Assembly (NCBI RefSeq): GCF_001274785.1
Contig: NZ_LHPI01000001.1
Coordinates: 62,001 to 126,000 of the forward strand
Reading direction: 5' to 3'
From: Vibrio hepatarius
Lineage (GTDB): Bacteria; Pseudomonadota; Gammaproteobacteria; Enterobacterales; Vibrionaceae
DNA length: 64,000 nt
Shown here: in pieces, positions 27,435 to 37,067 of the stretch
How the letters are laid out: every line of letters begins with the position of its first letter
Numbering within the stretch: position 1 is the first letter of the stretch
The notes under the pieces: model-generated
Seen by the model: the letters and a program-made list of their open reading frames with translations, nothing else
What the model was told of the DNA's origin: nothing
Database searches by the model: none
Translations under genes and position numbers: made by a program

Positions 27435-28338
27435 CCATCAAGTCGCTAAATCTCTATTATGGATGTTGGGTACGCTACTGTCTTTCTGCCTGATGGCGAT
27501 CGGCGCGCGCGAGCTCAGTGGTGAAGTCAGTACCTTTCAGATGTTGTTCTTTCGCAGTGTTATCGGCTTAGTTGCGATTTCATTGCTGATGTTCGCGACA
27601 AGAACAACCGCACATGTTTTTACACGACGACTCAGGCTGCACGGATTGCGCAATGTCTTTCATTATGCAGGGCAGTATGGCTGGTTTGTGGGGATTGGTT
27701 TGCTGCCGCTTGCGGAAGTGTTTGCCCTGGAGTTCACCGTGCCATTATGGACAGCGATCATCGCTTGGTTGTTTTTAGGTGAAGCGTTAACCAAAGCGAA
27801 ACTCGCCGCGATAGGGTTTGGTCTGTTAGGTGTTTTCATCATCGTCAAACCGGGCTATGAGGTGGTCAATCTCGCTTCGCTGATCGTGTTAGGTGCTGCG
27901 ATGTGTTATTCCATTTCTCACGCGTGTACCAAGTCACTCTCTGCCACTGAACACCCTTTCACGATCTTATTTATGATGTGCGTGATTCAGCTACCGATCG
28001 GTTTTGTGTTGGCGCTGCCAAGTTGGCAAATGCCCGTCGGCACTCAGTGGAATTGGCTACTTCTCATTGGCGTGACGGCGCTGTCTGCGCACTTTTGTAT
28101 GACCAAAGCGATGCAGTATGCTGACGTCACCAGCGTGGTGATTATGGACTTTTTCAGATTGCCTGCGATCGCGGTAGTCGGCGTTTTTTTGTACAACGAG
28201 CAGTTCGAGTGGTCGCTTCTGTTAGGGGCGCTGCTGATGCTGCTTGGCAACGTAGCGGCGATGTCTAAACTCAAAGCTGGCAATAAGATTGAATCAGAAA
28301 TCACCGAAGTGCGAGCGAATAAAACCAAAAGAAAATAA
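27418..28338 (+). CDS. EamA/DMT family transporter
   Basis: 306-aa inner-membrane protein with about ten membrane segments arranged as two EamA repeats; the first repeat ends near LGVFIIVKPGYEV. This is the drug/metabolite transporter superfamily. I chose 27418 (MLTQSNHQVAKSL) over an upstream in-frame ATG at 27370, which would lie well inside the previous gene. The 17-bp overlap suggests coupled translation. Substrate unknown. Confidence 0.88.
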   Translation: MLTQSNHQVAKSLLWMLGTLLSFCLMAIGARELSGEVSTFQMLFFRSVIGLVAISLLMFATRTTAHVFTRRLRLHGLRNVFHYAGQYGWFVGIGLLPLAEVFALEFTVPLWTAIIAWLFLGEALTKAKLAAIGFGLLGVFIIVKPGYEVVNLASLIVLGAAMCYSISHACTKSLSATEHPFTILFMMCVIQLPIGFVLALPSWQMPVGTQWNWLLLIGVTALSAHFCMTKAMQYADVTSVVIMDFFRLPAIAVVGVFLYNEQFEWSLLLGALLMLLGNVAAMSKLKAGNKIESEITEVRANKTKRK

Positions 28339-28620
28339 CTTACGGTAAGAACCCTCTCTTAAGATCAACATGTCGGAGGTCGTTGATAGGATTTTAACCA
28401 GTGAACGATACTTTAGACGACTTCATCCAATCTCTCCTCGTTGCTGTGGCTCAAATGTGCAACTCTAAGCCAAAAAGATAAAAAGTTCGTCTAGTTTAGA
28501 GTGTTGAAGGCGCCTACTCGCTACAAAAGCTTCCATATACAGCCATACTGCAACTATCCCCTTAAACTGGTTCATGGGTTTAATGTGTCCCGTTCCTTAT
28601 TTGTATAGGAAGCCCAGAAA

Positions 28621-29835
28621 ATGGATTTAGAGCAAACCTACAAACTCATTGGCATACTTGCTGGGATAGTATTTCTATATACCTTGATTGCTAAGCGTGT
28701 AGAGAATTCATTCATTTCTGGCCCCATAGTGTACGTCGCGATCGGTTTAATTCTTGGTACAAAAGGGCTTAATGTCGTTGGAGAACTGACTGAAGCGAAT
28801 GACCTTAGATTCCTCGCCGATATCACTTTAGCTCTGATTTTGTTTTCTGATGCAGCACACTCCAACATCACCGTACTCAAACAAAAGTTGTTCTATCCCA
28901 AACGTATGTTGCTGATCGGATTGCCCGGCGCCATTCTACTCGGTTTCGCTGTCGCAGCTGTGCTGTTTGATGTGCTGTCGATATTAGAAGCCGCCATCTT
29001 AGGGACAATATTAGGTGCGACTGATGCTGCGCTCGGGAAGGCGGTGATTACCAATCAAAAAGTTCCGGCAGAGATCCGAGAAGGGCTGAACGTTGAAAGT
29101 GGCTTAAATGATGGTTTGTGCGTGCCAGTGCTCTTATTGCTTCTTGCGGTCGCAACCAGTCACTCACACGAGGCACTGAGCACGCTGGAAACGCTCGCAG
29201 TGTTTGTCGAAGAGTTAGGGATAGGTCTGATTGTTGGCCTGTCGATGGCGTATCTTGGCGCGACTTTACTCAAGTGGAGTGCCGATAGCATCGGATTGAG
29301 TGAAGTCTGGGTGCAACTAACCGTAGGCGCGATAGCGTTATGTTGCTTTGGCGTGACGCAAACTTTACATGGTAGTGGGTATGTCGCGTCATTCGCGGGT
29401 GGTTTGTTATTTGGGTATTTAGCGAACAAACACACGCATGAGTTAGTTCTGCCAACGGAAAGCATCGCAGAACTACTCGCGATGTTAACTTGGATGCTAT
29501 TCGGTGCCGCGGTTGTGGGAGAAATATACGGTGAATTTACGATATCTATGCTGGTTTACGCGCTACTTAGTCTGACGTTTGTCAGGATGCTGCCGATTTA
29601 TCTATCTTATTGGGGCACTAATGTGGCCCCCGCAGAACGTTTATTTATGGGGTGGTTTGGGCCACGTGGTTTAGCTAGTATCGTATTTACTATCATTCTG
29701 CTCGATGCCAATCTTGAAAACGGTGATTTTGTTGCTCTCACGGTTGCTTTGACTGTACTGGCAAGCTTAATACTGCACGGGATCACCGCGAAACCTTTTG
29801 CCAACCTTATCAGCCAAGTTAACAAAGATTCTTGA
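28621..29835 (+). CDS. Cation:proton antiporter, CPA1 (NhaP-like) family
   Basis: 404-aa inner-membrane antiporter with about twelve membrane segments. LGATDAALGKAV and the following NVESGLNDGL carry the acidic residues expected in the cation-binding site of CPA1 exchangers (Asp in SGLND), and GPRGLASIVF is the conserved late helix. It exchanges Na+ or K+ for H+, fitting a marine lifestyle. It is followed 42 bp later by a MerR-type gene. Confidence 0.9.
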   Translation: MDLEQTYKLIGILAGIVFLYTLIAKRVENSFISGPIVYVAIGLILGTKGLNVVGELTEANDLRFLADITLALILFSDAAHSNITVLKQKLFYPKRMLLIGLPGAILLGFAVAAVLFDVLSILEAAILGTILGATDAALGKAVITNQKVPAEIREGLNVESGLNDGLCVPVLLLLLAVATSHSHEALSTLETLAVFVEELGIGLIVGLSMAYLGATLLKWSADSIGLSEVWVQLTVGAIALCCFGVTQTLHGSGYVASFAGGLLFGYLANKHTHELVLPTESIAELLAMLTWMLFGAAVVGEIYGEFTISMLVYALLSLTFVRMLPIYLSYWGTNVAPAERLFMGWFGPRGLASIVFTIILLDANLENGDFVALTVALTVLASLILHGITAKPFANLISQVNKDS

Positions 29836-29877
29836 TTTAATATGAACCTTAGCAACCCATTCAATTAGGAAATAACA

Positions 29878-30234
29878 ATGAACATGAGAGAGTTCTCTGG
29901 CGTGGTCGACTTGTCGTCTCATACTTTGCGGTACTACGAGAAAATCGGCTTGCTAAAGAACGTTCAACGTAACGCAAGCGGACACCGGGTTTACACGCAA
30001 AAAGACCTCGATTGGGTCAGTTTTATTAAGCGGCTAAAAGAGACGGGTATGCCGCTGGAGAACATCTTGCAGTACGCGGCGCTAAGAGAAAAAGGCGTGA
30101 CAACCACCTCACAAAGACAGCAGTTGCTCGAACAGCACCAACAACGCCTCAAAATACACATTCAGCAACAGCAGCAACATTTGCTCGCGTTAGAAGAGAA
30201 AATTCATTTATACAAAGACGGAAAAGTGCGTTGA
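29878..30234 (+). CDS. MerR family transcriptional regulator
   Basis: 118 aa. The N-terminal MerR winged helix reads TLRYYEKIGLLKNVQRNASG and HRVYTQKDLDWVSFIKRLKE. A C-terminal dimerisation coiled coil rich in Gln (about 80-115) follows. It lacks the metal-binding cysteines of MerR itself, so a small-molecule or aldehyde/redox cue is more likely. It may regulate the carboxymuconolactone-decarboxylase-like gene 57 bp downstream. Confidence 0.9.
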   Translation: MNMREFSGVVDLSSHTLRYYEKIGLLKNVQRNASGHRVYTQKDLDWVSFIKRLKETGMPLENILQYAALREKGVTTTSQRQQLLEQHQQRLKIHIQQQQQHLLALEEKIHLYKDGKVR

Positions 30235-30291
30235 CTTAGAGTGAACTCTAACTTGTAAGGTGTATTCAAATTGACTGATGGGAGTACACCG

Positions 30292-30672
30292 ATGGAACGT
30301 TCTAGATTTGATTTGGGCTTGGAATTGCTGTCGAAGATAGACGGTGAGGCTGGGCACAATGTGATTAACAGCCTACAAGATATTTGCCCCGACTTAGCAA
30401 AATATACGATTGAGTTTCCGTTTGGCGACATTTATGCGCGCTCTGCGCTCGATTTGAAATCACGTGAAATTGCCGCCGTTGCAGCGTTAACCGCGCTGGG
30501 CAATTGTGCGCCTCAGCTTAAAGTTCACCTTAATGCGGCGCTCAATGTTGGTTGCAGCGAAGACGAGGTCAAAGAAGTCATCTTGCAGATGGCGGTATAT
30601 GCGGGTTTCCCTGCCGCACTAAACGGCATGTTTGCATTTAAAGAAGTTCTGGCGGAGAGGAGCGCGGCTTAA
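30292..30672 (+). CDS. Carboxymuconolactone decarboxylase family protein
   Basis: 126 aa, all-helical CMD/AhpD-like fold. The region IAAVAALTALGNCAPQLKVHL holds one Cys followed by a His five residues on, not the full CxxC of AhpD, so peroxidase activity is less likely than a gamma-CMD-like role. The start is ATG 30292 with GGGAG upstream. It follows a MerR regulator, a common pairing in which MerR controls a CMD protein. Confidence 0.85.
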   Translation: MERSRFDLGLELLSKIDGEAGHNVINSLQDICPDLAKYTIEFPFGDIYARSALDLKSREIAAVAALTALGNCAPQLKVHLNAALNVGCSEDEVKEVILQMAVYAGFPAALNGMFAFKEVLAERSAA

Positions 30673-30688
30673 GACGCCAATTTACAAT

Positions 30689-30723
30689 AAAAAAAGCCCC
30701 AACTTAATTACCGTGGTTGGGGC
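30689..30723 (-). terminator. Intrinsic terminator of the MDR-cupin-SDR operon
   Basis: Stem GCCCCAAC / GTTGGGGC (30696-30703, 30716-30723). Read on the - strand it is followed by a run of seven Ts, ending transcripts of the operon to the right. It may also stop read-through from the CMD gene. Confidence 0.8.
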
Positions 30724-30758
30724 CTCCACCAAATTTATACTTCCGTTATGGATTTAAC

Positions 30759-31817
30759 TTAAATCACTTCTAACGCGCCGCTGCGCCAAGGTTCGATCAC
30801 CACTTTGATGTGGTCATTTGGCGTCATTAACTGTGTAAATGCGTCTTCGACACCGTCGATTCCCACTTTGGCGGTGAGCATTTTCTGCCAAGGCAACTTG
30901 TGTTCGGCAATCGCTTGTAGGCATTGCTCAAACTCGTGCGGTTGATAGTAGTAAGAGAATCTCAAATCGAGCTCTTTTACCGTCGCGTACGCGTAGTTAA
31001 TGATTGCGGGTGTAGTATGGATACCCGAGATGACGATTCGTGCTCGGGCAGGGGCGCGGCGCATAAAATCGTCAATCAAGGTATGCTTGCCCACACACTC
31101 GTAAATGACCAGACGTGAGTTCATCGCGTACTGTTCACCAACGGCGATTTCATCTTCCTTGGTCGGGTTGATTAATCGATTTGCGCCAAACTCGCTGGCA
31201 AGTTGCAATTTATCTTCCTGCAGATCGACCGCAAGAATATTGCTGACGCCGCGTTGTTTCAGTGCAGTAATCACCGCCAGTCCAATAGGTCCACAACCGA
31301 CAACTAGTGCTGTTTCTTCCGTTTCGATATCGCTACGATTGACCGCGTGCAAACCGACTGCCAGCGGTTCGGTTAACGCTGCCGCTTCAGATGGCATTCC
31401 GTCTGGTACAGGCAGTAGGAGCGCTTCATCAAGTAGGAAGTACTCAGAGTACGCACCATAAGTACCCGGAGTAACACCAACGCCCGCGCCATTTTGACTG
31501 AGCAACATCGGCACTGAGGTGACTCGGCTACCAACAGCCAACGTCTGCTGAGTGTCAGATCCGTATTCGACAATTTCCGCGCAGAACTCATGCCCTAACA
31601 TCACTTGAGCGTGCTCACCGGCTTCATCAGGCATCAACCCGAGCTGGTGGAATACATCAAATACCTCATCCGCGTGTCGAGTAATGTGTAAGTCAGAGCC
31701 ACAAATGCCACAAGCGAGGCTGCGAACCAATACTTGCCCCGCCGCGGGTTTGGGTATTTCGACTTGCTGCAGGCGGACACGGCCATCTTGCATTACGATA
31801 CTGTTCATCTGTTGCAT
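30759..31817 (-). CDS. Zinc-dependent alcohol/polyol dehydrogenase (MDR family)
   Basis: 352 aa. The N-terminal catalytic domain has CGICGSDLH (Cys39, catalytic zinc ligand) and MLGHEF (His-Glu). The four-Cys structural zinc lobe typical of ADH is absent. The Rossmann domain has VVGCGPIGLAVI and AVDLQEDK, whose Asp suggests NAD(H) over NADP(H). Third gene of the SDR-cupin-MDR operon, 4 bp after the cupin gene, where GGAG lies across the cupin stop. Substrate unknown; a hydroxyketone or diol is plausible given the partners. Confidence 0.88.
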   Translation of the reverse strand: MQQMNSIVMQDGRVRLQQVEIPKPAAGQVLVRSLACGICGSDLHITRHADEVFDVFHQLGLMPDEAGEHAQVMLGHEFCAEIVEYGSDTQQTLAVGSRVTSVPMLLSQNGAGVGVTPGTYGAYSEYFLLDEALLLPVPDGMPSEAAALTEPLAVGLHAVNRSDIETEETALVVGCGPIGLAVITALKQRGVSNILAVDLQEDKLQLASEFGANRLINPTKEDEIAVGEQYAMNSRLVIYECVGKHTLIDDFMRRAPARARIVISGIHTTPAIINYAYATVKELDLRFSYYYQPHEFEQCLQAIAEHKLPWQKMLTAKVGIDGVEDAFTQLMTPNDHIKVVIEPWRSGALEVI

Positions 31818-31821
31818 GGGG

Positions 31822-32334
31822 TTACTCCGCTAGCTCGTCACTCAGGCCAGCAATCGCACCCGGTTTGATGTAGCGAGCGGTGAAGCCTTGTGCTTTTGCT
31901 GTTGCAATAACAACTTGCTCAATCCAGCCTGCGTCCATGATGTTGATGAAGTTACCTTGTTCGTCAAAGTTAATGTTTGCACCAGTGATCACCATAAAGC
32001 CATCGGCACCGCCGGAGTTTTCAGGGCAGTGGAAGGTATGAATCGAACCACCTGGCTCATATAAGTAGCTGCCTGCGGTTTGGAGTTGGTCTGGGTACTC
32101 GATGTAGTGCCAAGCGCCGCCCAGGGTGTAGAAGTGCACCACACCAGTATGGAAGTGTTTAGGTAGGGTCACGCCCGGTTTGAATTTGGCGCGAATCACC
32201 CAAGTGCCGTTTTCTGGGTCTAGAAACAGCGGGTAAACATCTACACCCGGTAGCGCGTCTTTGATGATCGACTCTTCGTTGGTGTTGAGAGTGAGTAGAA
32301 AATCTTGATGCTGAATAACTTCTGGTAATGACAT
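31822..32334 (-). CDS. Cupin-domain protein, 2,4'-dihydroxyacetophenone dioxygenase-like
   Basis: 170-aa single cupin. Metal ligand candidates are His60 and His62 (PKHFHTG), a later Glu (YEPGGSIHTFH) and two more His in that segment. The sequence resembles the 2,4'-dihydroxyacetophenone dioxygenase family, which cleaves a C-C bond between two carbons bearing oxygen. Here only the fold and ligands are supported; the substrate is not. It lies between an SDR and an MDR gene, consistent with a catabolic pathway. Confidence 0.75.
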   Translation of the reverse strand: MSLPEVIQHQDFLLTLNTNEESIIKDALPGVDVYPLFLDPENGTWVIRAKFKPGVTLPKHFHTGVVHFYTLGGAWHYIEYPDQLQTAGSYLYEPGGSIHTFHCPENSGGADGFMVITGANINFDEQGNFINIMDAGWIEQVVIATAKAQGFTARYIKPGAIAGLSDELAE

Positions 32335-32374
32335 AACTTACATCCTCGTTATTGCTGTAATATGGCGTGCTCGC

Positions 32375-33136
32375 CTATCCCATGAGTGGGTATTTAAAAT
32401 TCTCGAAACCGTCAGACGCACTGACGGTGCAGCCGTTGATACAGTTGGCTTTCTCGCTGACCAAAAACGCCACCACGTTGGCGATCTCTTCTGGTTGAGT
32501 GAAGGTTTGGCGCATCTGCTCTTTGCGGATGTGATTCCACAGGCCAATTTCGTCGTATTGCCTTAACATTGCTGTATCAACGCGTCCCGGTGCGATGGCG
32601 CAGACACGGATGCCAAGCGGCGCCAGCTCTAATGCAGCGCATTTGGTCATCATGTCGACCGCTGCTTTGCTGACGTTGTAGGTAAAGGTCATCTCAGACG
32701 CCATTTGTGCATAAACAGACGATGTATTGAGAATCACGCCCGGTGTACCTTGTGCTTGGAATTGTCGCCCAGCAGCGAGAATGCCGTAGTAGACACCGTT
32801 TTGGTTGACCTTTGAGATCGGCTCAAAATCGGCGATTGGGTCGTGGTCAAGTAGAGGTTTTGGTGCGCCGATGCCCGCGTTGTTGATCATGATATCGAGC
32901 GCGCCAAACTGTTTGGCCGCATGCCTGACCATGGCTTCCACTTCTTGGTAGTCGGTAACGTCCGCGACAAACGTTCGTAGCTGAGCTGCATCGTAGTCTT
33001 GGTACATATTCAGTGATTGTGGGGAAATGTCGACAGCAAGTACTTTCGCGCCTTGTTCCAGCAGCTTGTGAATAATGGCTTGGCCAATTCCACCCGCAGC
33101 ACCAGTGACAATCGCGGTTTTATTGATAAGTTCCAT
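32375..33136 (-). CDS. Short-chain dehydrogenase/reductase
   Basis: 253-aa classical SDR: cofactor motif TGAAGGIG near the N-terminus, NNAG (IMINNAGIG), a Ser near residue 138 (ILNTSSVYAQ) and catalytic YNVSK. Asp in VDISPQS after beta-2 indicates NAD(H). First gene of the three-gene operon, divergent from an AraC-type regulator that probably controls it. Substrate unknown. Confidence 0.9.
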   Translation of the reverse strand: MELINKTAIVTGAAGGIGQAIIHKLLEQGAKVLAVDISPQSLNMYQDYDAAQLRTFVADVTDYQEVEAMVRHAAKQFGALDIMINNAGIGAPKPLLDHDPIADFEPISKVNQNGVYYGILAAGRQFQAQGTPGVILNTSSVYAQMASEMTFTYNVSKAAVDMMTKCAALELAPLGIRVCAIAPGRVDTAMLRQYDEIGLWNHIRKEQMRQTFTQPEEIANVVAFLVSEKANCINGCTVSASDGFENFKYPLMG

Positions 33137-33267
33137 ACGGCTTCTCGTCCATGCGTTGTTGTTATCGAAATGTAACTTAGATCAACTCGTTGACACTCAC
33201 TTGACCTTTTGCGAAGTAAATTTGATATATTGCGATTTACAACTTGTTAACATTTGAAAATCGAGAC

Positions 33268-34269
33268 ATGCATATCGTAAGAAGTGGCGCCGCCGATAAA
33301 TTTGATAGCTTGGTTTCCGAACTAGGGCAGAATCCGGTTGAGATTATGGCTGCCGTCGGGCTGTCTGCGGCGCAATTTCGCGATCCCGATACTTATCTCG
33401 CTTATCCAAGGTTGGCTGAATTGCTGGAGGAAGCGGCTGCTCGTTGTAAGCAACCGTTGTTTGGCGCGTTACTCGCCGAGCGCCAAAACCTGCAAAGTTT
33501 GGGCGATTTGCCGATGCTGGTTTCCCGCGCGGAAACGGTCGGTGATGCCTTGGCGCGGGTGAATGATTTCCTCTATCTGCATTCATCAGGTGTAACTCTC
33601 AATACGACTCCACAAGATGACTGGGTACGGTTGTCGCTCAGTATTGATGTGCACAGCGAACGCGGTATCGCGCAGTTGATGCAGTTGAGTGTGTCGCATC
33701 TGGCGATGTTTATTGCCAGTCTGCTTGATATTGAAGCGAACCACTTCTCTTTACACCTAACCCAACACGCAAGCTTCGAGGCAGAACAGAGCGAATTTGC
33801 CCAGCAGAACAAACTGCGTTTTGGTGATAAGTTTGACGGTATCCTACTTAAAGCGAGTCTACTTAACGCTAAGAACCACCAAGATGAAGACGCACTAGAG
33901 CGCCATTTTCAACAGCACCTCAAAGAGCTGCAAACCCGTTACCCAAACAATCTCAGTGACCAAGCGGCAAACATGATTGGTCGTTTGCTATCGACTGGAG
34001 AATGCAGCGTGGAGCGTGTCGCCAGAGCATTGGATTTACACCCGAGAATGCTGCAAAGCAAGCTAAAGCAGCAGGGCACGAGTTATCGACAGCTGTTACA
34101 GCAAGTGCGCCAGGATTTCGCCGAGCAGCGTTTAATTGAGAATATTCAGAGTATTACCGATATCGCGTTGCAACTGGGTTATGCAGAAACTGCGGTTTTC
34201 AGCCGTCACTTTCGCAGTTGGACAGGAAAGTCGCCCAGCCAATGGCGGCAAGACAACAGCAGTGAGTAG
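33268..34269 (+). CDS. AraC family regulator with Arabinose_bd-type N-terminal domain
   Basis: 333 aa. The N-terminal AraC-binding domain (about 15-200, OruR/ArgR-like type) begins GAADKFDSLVSELGQNP. The C-terminal HTH_18 (about 235-330) includes VERVARALDLHPRMLQSKLK and the second helix IALQLGYAETAVFSRHFRSW. I used the ATG at 33268; a TTG eight codons upstream is an alternative. Divergent by about 130 bp from the SDR-cupin-MDR operon, which it probably activates in response to the pathway substrate. Confidence 0.88.
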   Translation: MHIVRSGAADKFDSLVSELGQNPVEIMAAVGLSAAQFRDPDTYLAYPRLAELLEEAAARCKQPLFGALLAERQNLQSLGDLPMLVSRAETVGDALARVNDFLYLHSSGVTLNTTPQDDWVRLSLSIDVHSERGIAQLMQLSVSHLAMFIASLLDIEANHFSLHLTQHASFEAEQSEFAQQNKLRFGDKFDGILLKASLLNAKNHQDEDALERHFQQHLKELQTRYPNNLSDQAANMIGRLLSTGECSVERVARALDLHPRMLQSKLKQQGTSYRQLLQQVRQDFAEQRLIENIQSITDIALQLGYAETAVFSRHFRSWTGKSPSQWRQDNSSE

Positions 34270-34608
34270 CCACATACTCACGCAAAAGTTTGTAGCGATT
34301 TTATCCATTCATATAGCAACTTTTTAGAACGATAGCTTTGAAGACGTATTTTTATTACTTATTGTTTTATAGAGAAAATAGTGTGAAATAAGGCTTGTAC
34401 TCTAGGTTTGGTAAACGTTTATATGCTTGCTCATTTTTATGTTTTCTGACGCTATCCGGCAAGCCTTTGAGAAACCGATCGAAATAGCACTCTTCAGTGG
34501 CTAGCGATATTGTCTATATATTTAGCCGATGCCTGAATGGTGCTCCCCACGCTGCTCCGATTAAATAAGTGAAAACAAACCTTCACTTTCAATCATTGGT
34601 AGGCAGTT
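34270..34608. promoter_or_regulatory. Gene-free araB promoter region
   Basis: 339 bp upstream of araB. Besides the two AraC half-sites described separately, a lone CRP-like half-site TGTGA is seen at 34382-34386 without a matching second half. A hairpin GTGAGTA / TACTCAC (34262-34281) at the end of the previous gene may be a weak terminator. Confidence 0.5.
34502..34539 (+). promoter_or_regulatory. Tandem AraC half-sites (araI1-I2-like) and promoter of araBDA
   Basis: 34502-34518 reads TAGC-N7-TCTATA, the E. coli araI1 pattern TAGC-N7-TCCATA. A second TAGC begins at 34523, exactly 21 bp on, as in araI1-I2. The second site ends at the expected -35 of a promoter with -10 TTAAAT (34561-34566) and a poor -35. 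This is the class II activation geometry known for AraC. Confidence 0.72.
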
Positions 34609-36285
34609 ATGAGTGTTGAAAAATATACGATTGGTCTGGACTTCGGCTCTGATTCTGTTCGTGCATTATTGGTAAATACGACCACAGGTCAGGAAGTGGC
34701 ATGTGGCGTTCAATACTATCCGCGCTGGATGGAAGGACAATATTGTCACGCGGCGATGTCGCAGTTCCGCCAACACCCTCGCGACTACATTGAAGCGATG
34801 ACAGCCGCAGTCAAAGAGACGCTGGCACAAGTATCAGAACAAGTACGACAAAGCGTCGTGGGTATCGGCGTCGACACCACAGGTTCAACACCTGCGCCAG
34901 TGGACAAAGACGGCAATGTACTGGCGCTGCTGCCAGAGTTTGAACACAATCCAAACGCAATGTTCATTTTGTGGAAAGACCACACCTCGATTCAAAAAGC
35001 GGAGCGCATCAACCAGCTTGCTCACAGCGGTGATTTCCCTGATTACACTCGCTATGTCGGCGGCATTTACTCATCTGAATGGTTCTGGGCAAAAGCCGCA
35101 TGGATCGGCGAGCAAGACGCAAAAGTCGCTGAGCAAGCATACACTTGGGTCGAGTTATGTGACTGGATCCCAGCGTTAATCTCCGGCAATCAAGCACCGA
35201 ATAAACTGCGTCGTGGCATCTGTGCAGCAGGGCACAAAGCACTATGGCATGACGAGTGGAACGGTCTGCCGTCTCAAGAATTCTTATCAGCAGTTTCTCC
35301 GACTCTAGACGGTATTCGCGAGCGTATGTTTGACCGCGTATATACCTCTGACCAACAAGCAGGTCTGCTGTCGGCCGAATGGGCTGAGCGTTTTGGCTTA
35401 CCGGAAGGTATAGCGGTCGCTATCGGCGAGTTTGACTGTCATATGGGCGCAGTCGGCGCGGGTGCGGGTGAACACGATTTAGTAAAAGTGATCGGTACTT
35501 CTACCTGTGACATTTTGATGGTTGACCCAGAGCAATTGGGTGACAAAACCATCGAAGGGATTTGCGGTCAAGTGGAAGGCAGCGCGCTTCCTCAACTGGT
35601 GGCGCTCGAAGCGGGTCAATCGGCATTTGGTGATGTTTATGCGTGGTACAAACGCTTATTGATGTGGCCAATCCAACAATGGGTGACTAAGCACCCTGAA
35701 GACCAGCACTTACTCGACAACCTCGACAATGTCCTGATCCCAATGTTAGCCGATGCGGCGATTGAACACCCACAAACGGAACATTCACCACTCAGCCTCG
35801 ACTGGCACAACGGTCGCAGAACACCAAATGCCAACCAGCGTTTGAAAGGTGTGGTGAGTGGATTAAACCTTGGTAGCTCAGCACCTGACATTTTCTACAG
35901 CTTGGTGGAATCAACGGCGCACGGTGCTAAGGCGATCATGGATTGCATGACAACCCAAGGCGTTGACGTGAATCGCGTATTGGCGATTGGAGGGATTGCG
36001 CAGAAATCACCACTGGTGATGCAGACCTGTGCCGACGTAATGGGATGTGATATCGCAGTGGTCGAATCTGATCAATGTTGTGCCTTGGGTGCGGCTATCT
36101 TCGCGGCTGTTGCTGCGGATGCACATGCCAGTGTGAGCGAAGCGCAGGCGGCGATGGCGAGCCCAATCCGACACGTATACACCCCAGTTCAGCGCCGTGC
36201 GGACTTCTATCAAGGCCGTCATCAAGCGTACTCGCAACTAGGTCAGCACATTGAAACCTTTACTGACCAACAGAAGGAGGCTTAA
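34609..36285 (+). CDS. araB: L-ribulokinase
   Basis: 558-aa FGGY-family kinase (E. coli AraB is 566 aa) that phosphorylates L-ribulose to L-ribulose 5-phosphate with ATP. It has the phosphate-binding start [30 protein letters not shown], and the ATP-binding half with [13 protein letters not shown] and [20 protein letters not shown]. It is first in araB-araD-araA with a gap of only 2 bp before araD. It lies behind AraC-like half-sites, so arabinose induction is expected. Confidence 0.96.
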   Translation: MSVEKYTIGLDFGSDSVRALLVNTTTGQEVACGVQYYPRWMEGQYCHAAMSQFRQHPRDYIEAMTAAVKETLAQVSEQVRQSVVGIGVDTTGSTPAPVDKDGNVLALLPEFEHNPNAMFILWKDHTSIQKAERINQLAHSGDFPDYTRYVGGIYSSEWFWAKAAWIGEQDAKVAEQAYTWVELCDWIPALISGNQAPNKLRRGICAAGHKALWHDEWNGLPSQEFLSAVSPTLDGIRERMFDRVYTSDQQAGLLSAEWAERFGLPEGIAVAIGEFDCHMGAVGAGAGEHDLVKVIGTSTCDILMVDPEQLGDKTIEGICGQVEGSALPQLVALEAGQSAFGDVYAWYKRLLMWPIQQWVTKHPEDQHLLDNLDNVLIPMLADAAIEHPQTEHSPLSLDWHNGRRTPNANQRLKGVVSGLNLGSSAPDIFYSLVESTAHGAKAIMDCMTTQGVDVNRVLAIGGIAQKSPLVMQTCADVMGCDIAVVESDQCCALGAAIFAAVAADAHASVSEAQAAMASPIRHVYTPVQRRADFYQGRHQAYSQLGQHIETFTDQQKEA

Positions 36286-36287
36286 GC

Positions 36288-37004
36288 ATGCAGGACGTGA
36301 TCTCTAATCCGCTGCTACTCCCTGAACTCAGAGAGCAAGTTTGGCGCGCCAATATGGACTTGCAAGTTCATAAGTTGGTGACATTTACCTGGGGCAACGT
36401 TTCCGGTATCGACCGCAAGTCTGGCTTGGTGGTGATTAAGCCAAGCGGCGTTGCCTACGAAGATCTTTGTCCAGAGAACATGGTGATCGTCGATCTAGAT
36501 GGTTCGGTGATTCAAGGCTCTCTGAAACCATCTTCAGATACCGCGACACATCTAGAGTTGTACCGTGCATTTCCTCAATTGGGCGGCGTGGTGCATACCC
36601 ATTCGTCTTATGCGACTTCATGGGCGCAAGCGGGCGCGGTGATTCCTGCGTTTGGTACCACCCATGCGGACTATTTCTACGGCCATATTCCATGCGCGCG
36701 CGCTTTGACTCAACAAGAGATTGAAAGCGATTACGAGCTGAATACCGGCAAAGTGATCGTCGAGACGATTGGTGAGGGCGACCCGATGGCGATTCCTGGA
36801 ATCTTGGTTCGCGAGCACGCGCCATTTACTTGGGGAACCGACCCGCATAACGCCGTACACAACGCGGTGGTGGTGGAAGAAGTCGCCAAAATGGCATTTC
36901 GCACCCTGACCATCAATCCGAGCACGCTGCCGATTCCACAGACCTTGCTGGATAAGCACTACCTGCGCAAACACGGCAAAGACGCGTACTACGGACAAAA
37001 GTAA
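36288..37004 (+). CDS. araD: L-ribulose-5-phosphate 4-epimerase
   Basis: 238-aa class II aldolase-family enzyme that converts L-ribulose 5-phosphate to D-xylulose 5-phosphate, feeding the pentose phosphate pathway. Visible are the zinc ligands in [12 protein letters not shown] (His95 and His97 equivalents), [14 protein letters not shown], and the third His in [18 protein letters not shown] and KPSG bind phosphate. The gene order B-D-A differs from E. coli B-A-D. Confidence 0.95.
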   Translation: MQDVISNPLLLPELREQVWRANMDLQVHKLVTFTWGNVSGIDRKSGLVVIKPSGVAYEDLCPENMVIVDLDGSVIQGSLKPSSDTATHLELYRAFPQLGGVVHTHSSYATSWAQAGAVIPAFGTTHADYFYGHIPCARALTQQEIESDYELNTGKVIVETIGEGDPMAIPGILVREHAPFTWGTDPHNAVHNAVVVEEVAKMAFRTLTINPSTLPIPQTLLDKHYLRKHGKDAYYGQK

Positions 37005-37067
37005 CGAACAATCGTCGCCTGGCTAATTGGCGAGGCGACCATGCGACTCAGAATAACAGAGGCACTT

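Noticed and set aside
34382..34403. CRP site upstream of araB
   Set aside because: Only one TGTGA half is present; the second half does not match TCACA.
36436..36998. Long antisense frames across araD
   Set aside because: They are shadows of the strong araD coding frame and have no motifs.
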